In this document: positions 33,794 through 40,992 of the stretch, piece by piece
Numbering within the stretch: the first letter of the stretch is position 1
How the letters are laid out: every line of letters begins with the position of its first letter
Assembly: GCF_021991925.1 (NCBI RefSeq)
Contig: NZ_RXZI01000008.1
Location: 94,855 to 158,854 of the forward strand
Length of the DNA stretch: 64,000 nt
Direction of reading: 5' to 3'
Source: Sutcliffiella horikoshii
GTDB taxonomy: Bacteria; Bacillota; Bacilli; Bacillales; Bacillaceae_I
The notes under the pieces: model-generated
The model's input: only the letters and a program-made list of their open reading frames with translations
Told to the model about the DNA's origin: nothing
Databases searched by the model: none
Translations under genes and position numbers: made by a program

Positions 33794-34576
33794 ATGGCTA
33801 AAACCATATTCATTACAGGAGCGGGAACCGGGCTTGGTAGAGGTGCTGCGTTGGGACTTGCCGAGAAAGGGCATAGAGTGATCGCAACGACTGAACTGAC
33901 ATCCCAGAAAACCGATCTATTGCGGGAAGTGGAGAATCAAGGCTTGGATATGGAAGTGTTCAAGCTCGACATTACCAACCCTCTTGATTTGGAGCAGATA
34001 GAGAAATACGATTTTGACGTGTTTGTGGCGAATGCTGCAATCAATGAGGGAGGGCCGCTTGGGGAAGTGCCGATGGAAAGGTTTCGCGCCCTTTTTAAAA
34101 TCAATGTATTCGCGACCCTTGAAACTGCGCAGATTGCTGCAAGGAAGCTCGTGAAAAGGGGAAGTGGAAAGATAGTCTTCATGAGTTCCATGGCGGGCAT
34201 TTCCGCGACTCCATATGTGGGTCCTTACACGGCAACCAAGCATGCATTGGAAGGCATAGCGCAGACGATGAAATCTGAGTTGGAAGAGTTCGGGGTGAAA
34301 GTGGCGACAATCAATCCAGGCCCATATGCAACTGGCTTCAATAAACGTGCTGCTGAGGAAAAGTGGAAGTGGTTTGATGAAGAAAAGCATTTTACTAGAA
34401 AAGCAGACATGATCGAGCAGGAAGAGCAGTTAAAAGAGTTCCATCCTGAAGATATGATCGAAAAGATGGTGGAAATCATTCCGGCTGATGACCATAAGTT
34501 CCGTACCGTTTATCCTGAGGAAACGGAGAAGCTGTTGAAAGAGACGGAGCAAGAGCGATGGGATATGAGGATATAA
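33794..34576 (+). CDS. Short-chain dehydrogenase/reductase
   Basis: A 260-residue classical SDR. The cofactor motif is TGAGTGLG (about 8-15), NAAIN follows beta-4, the catalytic Ser is in FMSSMAG, and Tyr/Lys are in YTATK. It oxidises or reduces a carbonyl or alcohol group with NAD(P). ATG at 33794 is chosen, with AGGAGG upstream; the frame open to 33710 lacks a start signal. Confidence 0.85.
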   Translation: MAKTIFITGAGTGLGRGAALGLAEKGHRVIATTELTSQKTDLLREVENQGLDMEVFKLDITNPLDLEQIEKYDFDVFVANAAINEGGPLGEVPMERFRALFKINVFATLETAQIAARKLVKRGSGKIVFMSSMAGISATPYVGPYTATKHALEGIAQTMKSELEEFGVKVATINPGPYATGFNKRAAEEKWKWFDEEKHFTRKADMIEQEEQLKEFHPEDMIEKMVEIIPADDHKFRTVYPEETEKLLKETEQERWDMRI

Positions 34577-34589
34577 AAAGAGAATGTAG

Positions 34590-34630
34590 AAACCGGTGAC
34601 CTTCATTCCAGGAGGTGGCCGGTTTTTTTT
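34590..34630 (+). terminator. Terminator of the SDR gene
   Basis: AAACCGG and CCGGTT arms with inner ACC/GGT pairs and eight T. Confidence 0.8.
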
Positions 34631-34733
34631 GCATCTATTGAACATATATAGAGTAATTAAAGTTATTATAGGGAGGGTTCTTCCGCTTCTGATGGAGAGG
34701 TGGAAGAACCAACCTTTTATTTTTCCATTTATT

Positions 34734-34758
34734 AAAACTTTTTTAAAGTTCGCCCGTC
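34734..34758 (+). promoter_or_regulatory. ECF-type promoter
   Basis: AAAAC (34734-34738), 16 bases, then CGTC (34755-34758); it lies 35 bases before the ECF sigma start and suggests autoregulation. Confidence 0.65.
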
Positions 34759-34793
34759 TATACAGTGTCAAAAAAAACGAGGGGGAAAAATTG

Positions 34794-35321
34794 GTGTCAT
34801 TCTATAAAGAAAATGAGATAGAGGAGTGGTATAGCCAATACCATCAGACTATTTTCAAATATATTATTCTCATGGTCAAAGACAGTCAGCAGGCAGAGGA
34901 TTTGACGCAAGAGACTTTTTTAAGGGCATATAAGCATCATCATACATATAAGAGAGATTCTTCACCGAAGACGTGGCTCTTTAGGATTGCCCACAACACC
35001 ACAGTCGATCACCTTCGGAAAATGAAACCAATAAGGTTATTTCATCAAGTCTTTCAAAAAGAGCAGTCCGTTTCATCTGAGGATATTGTGATTCTGAAAG
35101 AGAATTCACGTGAACTTTATGAAGCATTGAACAATTTAAAGGATAGTTATAAACAAGTGATCATCCTTAGAAAGATAAAATGCTTCTCTATACTGGAAAC
35201 AGCACACATCTTGGATTGGTCGGAAAGTAAAGTGAAGTCTACTTTGTTTCGGGCGATGCAGACCTTGGAGGAAAAAATGAAGGGGGAGATAAATTATGAT
35301 GAGAAGCAGGTCAGAAGGTGA
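34794..35321 (+). CDS. ECF sigma factor (first of two paralogues)
   Basis: A 175-residue ECF sigma: region 2 (ILMVKDSQQAEDLTQETFLR, then KTWLFRIAHNTTVDHLRK) and region 4 (YKQVIILRKIKCFSILETA, then WSESKVKSTLFRAMQTLEE). GTG at 34794 has GAGGGGG 8 bases upstream; TTG at 34791 is closer and less likely. It overlaps the anti-sigma gene by 26 bases. Region 4 is close to that of the sigma at 36174, so the two pairs come from a duplication. Confidence 0.88.
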   Translation: MSFYKENEIEEWYSQYHQTIFKYIILMVKDSQQAEDLTQETFLRAYKHHHTYKRDSSPKTWLFRIAHNTTVDHLRKMKPIRLFHQVFQKEQSVSSEDIVILKENSRELYEALNNLKDSYKQVIILRKIKCFSILETAHILDWSESKVKSTLFRAMQTLEEKMKGEINYDEKQVRR

Positions 35322-36030
35322 TTCCCGGTTGGAGCAATCATTGAAGAGATTGGAGCATGATTTGGAGTGGAATCAGGAGCGTGCCGGTTTGGTTCGAAAT
35401 CAGATTGAATACAATATCCGAAGCATCAACAAAAGGCGAGTTGCCTCAAAGTTTCTAATTGCCATCGCAACATTATTACTGATGATAAGTATTTCATTTA
35501 TCGTAATTGAGCCACAGGAATTGTCTGTGAAAGAGGAAAATCTTTATCAAGCAGCTCCAAGTACCGTTAAAAATGCCGAACCTAAAGGTATTGAATTTGA
35601 CCCAACATTTCAAGTGTTTCCGATGAATGCAGAAGATTATATTGATGCCATCATCGGTGAGCCATTAATTACAGATGGTAGTATTTATGGCGCTTACTTT
35701 TACCAGCTTGGTAATCGTTCCCCAGAATTACTTCATATTACTACTTATGAAAATGATGAGTATTCTATCGATCAAAGGATGAAATTGCTATTACCGCACA
35801 AAAAATTCCCCTCAGCATCCTATGAATCTACAGAGATACTAGTCGGGGATCACAGGGCTGTAATGACATTTTCAAACCAAGAATATGGAGGAGTGACACT
35901 TCAAGTTGTAACTGACAATTATGTGTACACTTTTTCCCCACCCTTTCAGTTTAAGGCTATGACAGACAAAGAAGCGGAGCAGTTGAAAGAGGATATAGTG
36001 GAACTTGCAATGCTGCTTAACTATAAATGA
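35296..36030 (+). CDS. Membrane anti-sigma factor (putative)
   Basis: A 244-residue protein: cytoplasmic N-terminus (about 1-50, helical and charged), one membrane helix (about 52-72, FLIAIATLLLMISISFIVI) and an external domain of about 170 residues. There is no zinc-finger ZAS motif. Position directly after and overlapping an ECF sigma gene, and the topology, make it the likely anti-sigma factor. The external part would sense an envelope signal. Confidence 0.75.
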   Translation: MMRSRSEGDSRLEQSLKRLEHDLEWNQERAGLVRNQIEYNIRSINKRRVASKFLIAIATLLLMISISFIVIEPQELSVKEENLYQAAPSTVKNAEPKGIEFDPTFQVFPMNAEDYIDAIIGEPLITDGSIYGAYFYQLGNRSPELLHITTYENDEYSIDQRMKLLLPHKKFPSASYESTEILVGDHRAVMTFSNQEYGGVTLQVVTDNYVYTFSPPFQFKAMTDKEAEQLKEDIVELAMLLNYK

Positions 36031-36032
36031 GT

Positions 36033-36088
36033 AAAGGTTCCATTTGCTTTCTAGTGTAAACTAGAGTTGCAGATGGAACTTTTTTTAT
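36033..36088 (+). terminator. Terminator of the first sigma/anti-sigma operon
   Basis: GGTTCCAT/ATGGAACT arms with inner TGC/GCA and CTAGT/ACTAG pairs, then seven T. Confidence 0.85.
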
Positions 36089-36097
36089 TTTAAAAAC

Positions 36098-36123
36098 TGT
36101 AACCAAAGAACAATCCTCACGTC
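36098..36123 (+). promoter_or_regulatory. ECF-type promoter
   Basis: TGTAAC (36098-36103), 16 bases, then CGTC (36120-36123), upstream of the second sigma gene. Confidence 0.7.
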
Positions 36124-36173
36124 CTTAAAGTAAGCAAATTTGCGATAGCTATAGAGAGAGATAGGTGAAATAC

Positions 36174-36707
36174 ATGGAGGGAGAATGGTCAATTCAAAAG
36201 CTGAATGATTGGTATGAGCGGTATAGTGACGAGGTTTTTCGGTATGTTCTGATGATGACCGGTGATCCAGAGATGGCGAAGGACTTGACGCATGATACGT
36301 ATATCAAGGCTTATCAAGCAATAGATCGTTTCAAAGGGGAGACAAGTGAAAGGAATTGGCTGTACCGGATTGCGCGGAATGCGACAATCGATGAGTTTCG
36401 GAAGAGGAAGCCTTTTCGTTTTGTGGCGGATTCCTTTGGAGCTACTGCCATGCTTCCGACTACGGAATATTTACCCGAGCAGGTGACACAGCAAGGGGAA
36501 TATGAGGCATATGTGTATCGCGCCCTACAGCAATTGAAAAGATCCTATCGGGAAGTCATTATTTTACGAAAAATAAAAGATTTGACGGTTCGGGAGACAG
36601 CGGAAATCCTGGGTTGGAGTGAAGGCAAGGTAAAGACCACTTTGCACAGAGCGTTGGAAGCCTTGAAGAAACAGATGCTGAAGGAGGGTTATAACCATGA
36701 CGCATGA
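36174..36707 (+). CDS. ECF sigma factor (second paralogue)
   Basis: A sigma of about 177 residues: region 2 (MMTGDPEMAKDLTHDTYIKA, then NWLYRIARNATIDEFRKRK) and region 4 (YREVIILRKIKDLTVRETA, then WSEGKVKTTLHRALEALKK). The start is uncertain between ATG 36174 (AGGTGA just upstream) and GTG 36165. It overlaps the following anti-sigma gene by 11 bases. It is a clear paralogue of the sigma encoded 1.4 kb upstream. Confidence 0.88.
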   Translation: MEGEWSIQKLNDWYERYSDEVFRYVLMMTGDPEMAKDLTHDTYIKAYQAIDRFKGETSERNWLYRIARNATIDEFRKRKPFRFVADSFGATAMLPTTEYLPEQVTQQGEYEAYVYRALQQLKRSYREVIILRKIKDLTVRETAEILGWSEGKVKTTLHRALEALKKQMLKEGYNHDA

Positions 36708-37536
36708 GAAAGATGAGAGCCGCCTTGATCGGACTTTGAAAGGGTACCAGGCAATTAAGATGGATGATGAAGGAAAAAAAGAAATACATGAAAAAGTGAT
36801 GGGGTCAGTTAGGCAACCGGAGAAAAGACAACAAAGGAGATGGGATATGAGGCCGGTCGTTTCATTTATGTTGGCTGGGTTTTTGTTGGTGGTTGGAGGG
36901 TATTTTCTTGCGACAGAGTTGATATTTTCAGATGGTGAAAAGAGTTTGACGGTGGAGGAAGAGAGGGAAGCTGGTTTGGATACCGGCAATGGAGGGGCGA
37001 CTCCGTATACCAATTTAGAAAAAGTGGCATCTTCTAAACTTGGGACTGAGGTTCATATTCCGTTTCATGCTGATGTTCCTTTAAAGGTGGCTACCATTAT
37101 AAAAGACGGATACATTATTGATGATGAAGCTCATATCGGCGAGCCAGTTTACGGAATTTTCATTTATAGTACATTGGATGCGGGAGAGGAGGAAAAGGAG
37201 CAGGAAGAGGAACTGGAAAAAAGATATGGTGGCTTCTTTGGAGATATCATTTACGGTGAGCCATTGGTTGATGATAAACACATGGTGAGTCTGAGCGTCG
37301 TAAATGGAGAAACGAGTCATATAGATGATATTAATAGACGTCTGATTGGAGAAGAAAAAACAATCGCCGGCAAAACTGTCTACTATAGTCATAGAAAAGA
37401 TTCCATTCCGGAAACGTTCAGGATCAGTTTTCGACAAGATGATGATGTGTATGCTTTCTATTTTAATATGGAAAAAGTAACGGAAGACTATGCGTATTCT
37501 TTTGTGGAGAAGTCGTTGAAACAGATTCAGGAATGA
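36697..37536 (+). CDS. Membrane anti-sigma factor (putative)
   Basis: A 279-residue protein: charged cytoplasmic N-terminus (about 1-50), one membrane helix (VVSFMLAGFLLVVGGYFLA at about 54-72) and an external domain of about 200 residues with an acidic Glu-rich insert near 165-175. GAAGGAGGG precedes the ATG, inside the sigma gene end. Topology and overlap match the pair at 34794-36030. The external domain would be the sensor; no ligand can be inferred. Confidence 0.75.
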   Translation: MTHEKDESRLDRTLKGYQAIKMDDEGKKEIHEKVMGSVRQPEKRQQRRWDMRPVVSFMLAGFLLVVGGYFLATELIFSDGEKSLTVEEEREAGLDTGNGGATPYTNLEKVASSKLGTEVHIPFHADVPLKVATIIKDGYIIDDEAHIGEPVYGIFIYSTLDAGEEEKEQEEELEKRYGGFFGDIIYGEPLVDDKHMVSLSVVNGETSHIDDINRRLIGEEKTIAGKTVYYSHRKDSIPETFRISFRQDDDVYAFYFNMEKVTEDYAYSFVEKSLKQIQE

Positions 37537-37576
37537 GGGAAGGACGGCTCCATTATGCTTTCTAATTTTTATAGGT

Positions 37577-37902
37577 ATGAAGACAATCTGAAAGGTGATT
37601 TCTAGTTGAGATTGTCATCATACCACTTATGAAGACACTCTGAAAGGTGATTTCTAGTTGAGATTGTCATCATCCTGCTTATGAAGACAATCTGAAAGAT
37701 GATTTCTAGTTGAGATTGTCATCATACCACTTATGAAGACAATCTGGAAGGTGATTTCTAGTTGAGATTGTCATCATACCGCTTATGAAGACAATCTGGA
37801 AGGTGATTTCTAGTTGAGATTGTCATCATACCGCTTATGAAGACAATCTAGTAGCTTATTTTCTAGTTGAAAAGGACTTCACACTGTTTATGAAGTCCTT
37901 TC
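37577..37902 (+). repeat. Array D: 52-bp palindromic tandem repeats
   Basis: ATGAAG starts at 37577, 37629, 37681, 37733, 37785, 37837 and 37890, with steps of 52 and a last one of 53. Each full unit holds GACAATCT-N19-AGATTGTC (first copy 37582-37589 and 37609-37616), a 35-base dyad, and a 17-base linker. The loop is nearly constant (GGTGATTTCTAGTTG). The second unit has GACACTCT in its left arm; the unit at 37837 has lost its right arm. It lies between convergent genes. Confidence 0.95.
37871..37901. terminator. Hairpin ending array D
   Basis: AAAGGACTTCA/TGAAGTCCTTT with a 9-base loop and T-rich flanks on both strands; it may terminate either convergent operon. Confidence 0.6.
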
Positions 37903-37964
37903 CACTGTTATTTTTATACCAAAATGGTCATCATCTAACTAAGCTAGATTTCTACCACTAAATC

Positions 37965-38873
37965 CTATTCACCATTTCCCCCCAACACCTGCTTCGCCAT
38001 ATCCATATATTCTTCCAAACCAGATTTGAGTGCAAACTCAGCAATGGCGATAGGGTACGCTGCCGTTAGTTCGATGACGTGCTGTGCCATCCCTGGCCAC
38101 ACGTATCCACCAGCCTTTTCATAGTGATGGATCAACTCTTTCAACACATCTTCTCCAAATGTGCGGTAGTGGGCTACAAAGTCGATGGCAATGTCCCCTA
38201 CGGCAGCTTCAGTCCAGTCGATAAAGCCAGTGACCTTATTCACTTCATCTATCAAGATATGACCGGCATGCAGGTCGCCGTGTACAAGGGTGGTCTTTGC
38301 AGGCCAGAGGGAGTCATTCTTCAACCAGGCCTGCCATCTTTGCCAAAGCCCTGGGTCCACATGAAACTCCTCTTTCACTTTTTCCATTCGTTTTGCCATG
38401 TTCTCACGGATTTCCTCAGGTGTTTCCACAAGGAGCCCAGCAGCGCGAACATCCTCATGATCAACATGGTGTAAGGATACCAAAGCTCTTGCAAGTGTTT
38501 CATTAAAAACAGTTGGAACATTCTTTTCGTCAAGGACCCAGACATATGCCTGAGCCTCTGGATCGACAGTAGCGGCCGGTACTCCGGTAAGTCGTTTATA
38601 TGCAATGAGTGAATCGTTATAGATTAACCAGTTAGGTGCTTCCACAGTTAGCGATGCCCTTACTAAATCAAGGGTGCGCTTTTCTTTTTGTGTGGAAGCA
38701 ATCACATCTTCTCTTCTAGGGAAGCGTAATACCCATTCCTCCCCTTTAGCATCTTCAGCAAATACCACAAGGAAATCCAGTCCGGATTCGTTAAATGTCA
38801 GTGAGTCGGCAAGGATATCCAAGCCATTATCTTTCGCTATTTCTATTACTTTTTCTTTTGTTAAAGTCATCAT
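37965..38873 (-). CDS. mph: Macrolide 2'-phosphotransferase (Mph family)
   Basis: A 302-residue kinase of the aminoglycoside/macrolide phosphotransferase fold. The catalytic loop is TTLVHGDLHAGHILID (catalytic Asp in HGDLHAGH) and the metal-binding Asp is in GFIDWTEAAVGD. The N-terminal VLRFPRRED and the overall length fit Mph proteins (MphB, MphK, MphL style), which inactivate macrolides at the 2'-OH with GTP. GAGGAG precedes the start ATGATG. A stalling leader peptide and a terminator lie upstream, so expression is probably induced by macrolides. Confidence 0.85.
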   Translation of the reverse strand: MMTLTKEKVIEIAKDNGLDILADSLTFNESGLDFLVVFAEDAKGEEWVLRFPRREDVIASTQKEKRTLDLVRASLTVEAPNWLIYNDSLIAYKRLTGVPAATVDPEAQAYVWVLDEKNVPTVFNETLARALVSLHHVDHEDVRAAGLLVETPEEIRENMAKRMEKVKEEFHVDPGLWQRWQAWLKNDSLWPAKTTLVHGDLHAGHILIDEVNKVTGFIDWTEAAVGDIAIDFVAHYRTFGEDVLKELIHHYEKAGGYVWPGMAQHVIELTAAYPIAIAEFALKSGLEEYMDMAKQVLGGNGE

Positions 38874-38968
38874 TCATTCTCCTCTTCTTTTTTATTTGGG
38901 CGTCCTGTAAGAAGAGTAGATGGGTAGGCAAAATAAGCCCTTAAAGGTTGCACGAAAAAAAGGCATAA

Positions 38969-39000
38969 CAAAAAGAGGGTAGACTGTCCCCCTCTTTTTT
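38969..39000 (-). terminator. Leader terminator (attenuator) of mph
   Basis: On the minus strand AAAAGAGGG pairs with CCCTCTTTT, followed by T-rich sequence. It lies about 100 bases before the mph start and after the leader peptide, so it would end transcription before mph unless prevented. Confidence 0.75.
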
Positions 39001-39082
39001 CTACAATCATATAAGCATCGTAAAATAAAGGTTTCCTAAAAGTAGGCAGACCAATCCCATTTACCCTGCACACAGGCAGAGC

Positions 39083-39112
39083 CTTTGAACGTATTTAATT
39101 AACGGTTCAAAG
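39083..39112 (-). promoter_or_regulatory. Leader hairpin overlapping the end of the leader peptide
   Basis: CTTTGAAC/GTTCAAAG with a 14-base loop. One arm is the Ala-Leu-Asn part of the leader gene, so a ribosome stalled upstream at the MRLR codons would affect its folding. Confidence 0.65.
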
Positions 39113-39143
39113 CGTGGAATCGAAGTCGCATACTTGCAGTCAT
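39099..39143 (-). CDS. ErmDL-like macrolide stalling leader peptide
   Basis: A 14-codon gene, MTASMRLRFHALNR, with GGAGG exactly 8 bases before the ATG. It matches the ErmDL leader peptide as recalled (MTHSMRLRFPTLNQ) at 10 of 14 positions, including the MRLR arrest motif in the same register. With macrolide in the exit tunnel, ribosomes stall at this motif in ErmDL. Here the leader precedes a terminator and a macrolide phosphotransferase rather than a methyltransferase. It is too short for ordinary gene finding. Confidence 0.9.
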   Translation of the reverse strand: MTASMRLRFHALNR

Positions 39144-39302
39144 AGGAAAAACCTCCATTTCTTCATAAGTTACTATAAGTGTAGCACGGAAGATGGAAGG
39201 GAGGCAAGGGAGTCTTGTTAGAACCACTCCATTTACACCTTTCCCAGTTACTGATAGTGGATTAAAATGTAAAGTATATAAAGTCTGAAGGAGGTTTTGG
39301 AA

Positions 39303-39932
39303 TTGTTGCTATCCCTCTCATTTCTCACCATGCTACTCAGTATTTTTTATCTTATTGTGTTGGAAAAACATATTAAATCATGGCCGTATCTTTTAAAGCC
39401 AGGGACCATGGTTGTCATTATTTTGATAGGGATAATGGGAGTGGGGAATTCTCCCTCTACCTATAGCTGGTGGATCTTGGCGGGATTGTTATTTTCAATT
39501 CTAGGGGATATTTTCTTGATGCTACCAAAGGATCGTTTTGTATATGGGTTAGTTTCCTTCTTGGTTGGACATATATGCTATATCGTTGCTTTTTTATCTT
39601 TTCCAGGTAGTGGAGAGGTAAATAGTTGGATTACTGGAGCGTTACTTGTTGTCGCTATTCTCTACCTTTTGAAGCTATCAAAAGGTGTTCTGAATTCAGG
39701 AGGCATCAGTCTTTTCCTTCCTGTAACAGGGTATGTGGCAATCATCACGACCATGGTATGGGTAGCATTCTATACTCAACAGCCTCTTATGATAGCAGGG
39801 GCAATCTTGTTTTTCTTTTCTGATGCCATTCTTGCGTGGGATAGATTTATCGGAAAACTAACGTATAGAAACTATCTGGTGATGATTCCTTATTATTTGG
39901 CACAATATCTTTTTGCGATTTCCTTGCATTAG
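39303..39932 (+). CDS. Lysoplasmalogenase family membrane protein (YhhN)
   Basis: A protein of about 209 residues with eight predicted membrane helices and the YhhN motifs: LGDIFLMLP (about 75-83) and FFSDAILAWDRF (about 178-189), whose Asp residues are the likely active site. Eukaryotic members hydrolyse the vinyl-ether bond of lysoplasmalogens; the bacterial substrate is open. TTG at 39303 lies 8 bases after AAGGAGG; a TTG at 39297 would be too close. Confidence 0.8.
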   Translation: MLLSLSFLTMLLSIFYLIVLEKHIKSWPYLLKPGTMVVIILIGIMGVGNSPSTYSWWILAGLLFSILGDIFLMLPKDRFVYGLVSFLVGHICYIVAFLSFPGSGEVNSWITGALLVVAILYLLKLSKGVLNSGGISLFLPVTGYVAIITTMVWVAFYTQQPLMIAGAILFFFSDAILAWDRFIGKLTYRNYLVMIPYYLAQYLFAISLH

Positions 39933-40025
39933 ATGTGACTTGTTATTAGATTAAAAAAGAAGGAATATGTAAATAAATGTCGAATCCTTTCCTTGTATCA
40001 AACTATTATTGAAGGGATGGATGTA

Positions 40026-40772
40026 ATGAAGAAGTTTGAAACTGTTGATAATGTCGTGTGGTTTGCTCAGTCGGCAACACATTCTGGAGAGTTTAAAAAT
40101 GACTTGCCAATCTCCGAGGAGCTCAGGGAAGAGTTACTCAAGGAGGTCTATAACGATTTTGTTAAGGAAATAGTTGGCACCCATTTTCAATACTTTCAGG
40201 AAAATACACAGGAGTTTATGGATGAACACCAGATCCCGAAAGATAAAAAGCACTCCCTCGAACACAACCTCTTCTGGTGGAAGGTGCTATACCAGGCAAG
40301 CAATGGAATCGAAATTTTATTTGTGCAAGAATATATCGCAAAAAATTACTCAGTCCTCAAACACAAACCACTTATCATCTCCTGGCTCAAAAAATGGGAG
40401 GAAGCCACCACCAAATTCTACTATGTCGGCTACAAGTATAACGACCGCACCTTGGTACTCATTGATATGTTAACGGAAGAGACACTTGATGTTGTCGTAT
40501 ACGATCGGAACGCCACCCCACCGAAAAAAGGAGAAATAGTGGTGGGAACCTTACTCCCCATTGGAGATGCCCTCTATTTCCCTATCCTTGACTTCTATCA
40601 TTTTGACTACCAAGCAAGAGCGCACATCGCAACCCTTCTACCACACTATTACGACCGCCATAAAAAAAATTCAACCGAACAAGAAGCCTTCATACATGTC
40701 CTATCTACCCTTTTGCAAGTGGAGAGGATGATTCGTGAAGAGAAAGAGGAGTCTATTGATATAAAAAATTAG
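40026..40772 (+). CDS. Conserved hypothetical protein
   Basis: A protein of about 248 residues, soluble, mixed alpha/beta, beginning MKKFETVDNVVWFAQSATH, with a Trp-rich central stretch (NLFWWKVLYQAS) and a C-terminal part resembling a small SH3-like barrel (KYNDRTLVLIDMLTEETLD, then GEIVVGTLLPIGDALYF). ATG at 40026 is preferred, with GAAGGG 9 bases upstream. Codon use in the second half is richer in C than in the neighbours. Function is not recognised. Confidence 0.6.
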   Translation: MKKFETVDNVVWFAQSATHSGEFKNDLPISEELREELLKEVYNDFVKEIVGTHFQYFQENTQEFMDEHQIPKDKKHSLEHNLFWWKVLYQASNGIEILFVQEYIAKNYSVLKHKPLIISWLKKWEEATTKFYYVGYKYNDRTLVLIDMLTEETLDVVVYDRNATPPKKGEIVVGTLLPIGDALYFPILDFYHFDYQARAHIATLLPHYYDRHKKNSTEQEAFIHVLSTLLQVERMIREEKEESIDIKN

Positions 40773-40784
40773 ATACATGAGATC

Positions 40785-40820
40785 AAACCCTTAAGTATAT
40801 GTATAGCTTAGGGGTTTTTT
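40785..40820 (+). terminator. Terminator
   Basis: AAACCCTTAAG/CTTAGGGGTTT arms and a T-run. Confidence 0.85.
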
Positions 40821-40992
40821 GCTGCTGGTTTCCCCTACCTACCTAGTGAGATTTCAAGCGTTTTTTAAGACTATTCGGACCGATATTAAGTCATTCCGTA
40901 TAATCTGAAATCCATTTAAGTGGAAAAATAAAGCGAAAAGTCCTTTAATGTGGTAAAGTTATTGTTAGAATAGTAGAAAAATTTTAGAGGCG

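Noticed and set aside
37577..37902. Array D as a CRISPR array
   Set aside because: The sequence between palindromic arms is nearly the same in every unit, so there are no unique spacers, and no cas genes are nearby.
38870..39010. 46-codon frame from ATG 39010 overlapping the mph start as a second leader peptide
   Set aside because: It has no ribosome binding site and reads through the terminator hairpin; the 14-codon leader at 39099-39143 has far better signals.
39083..39130. Possible tRNA-like remnant with GGTTCAAA
   Set aside because: No cloverleaf can be drawn; the palindrome is explained by the leader-peptide hairpin.
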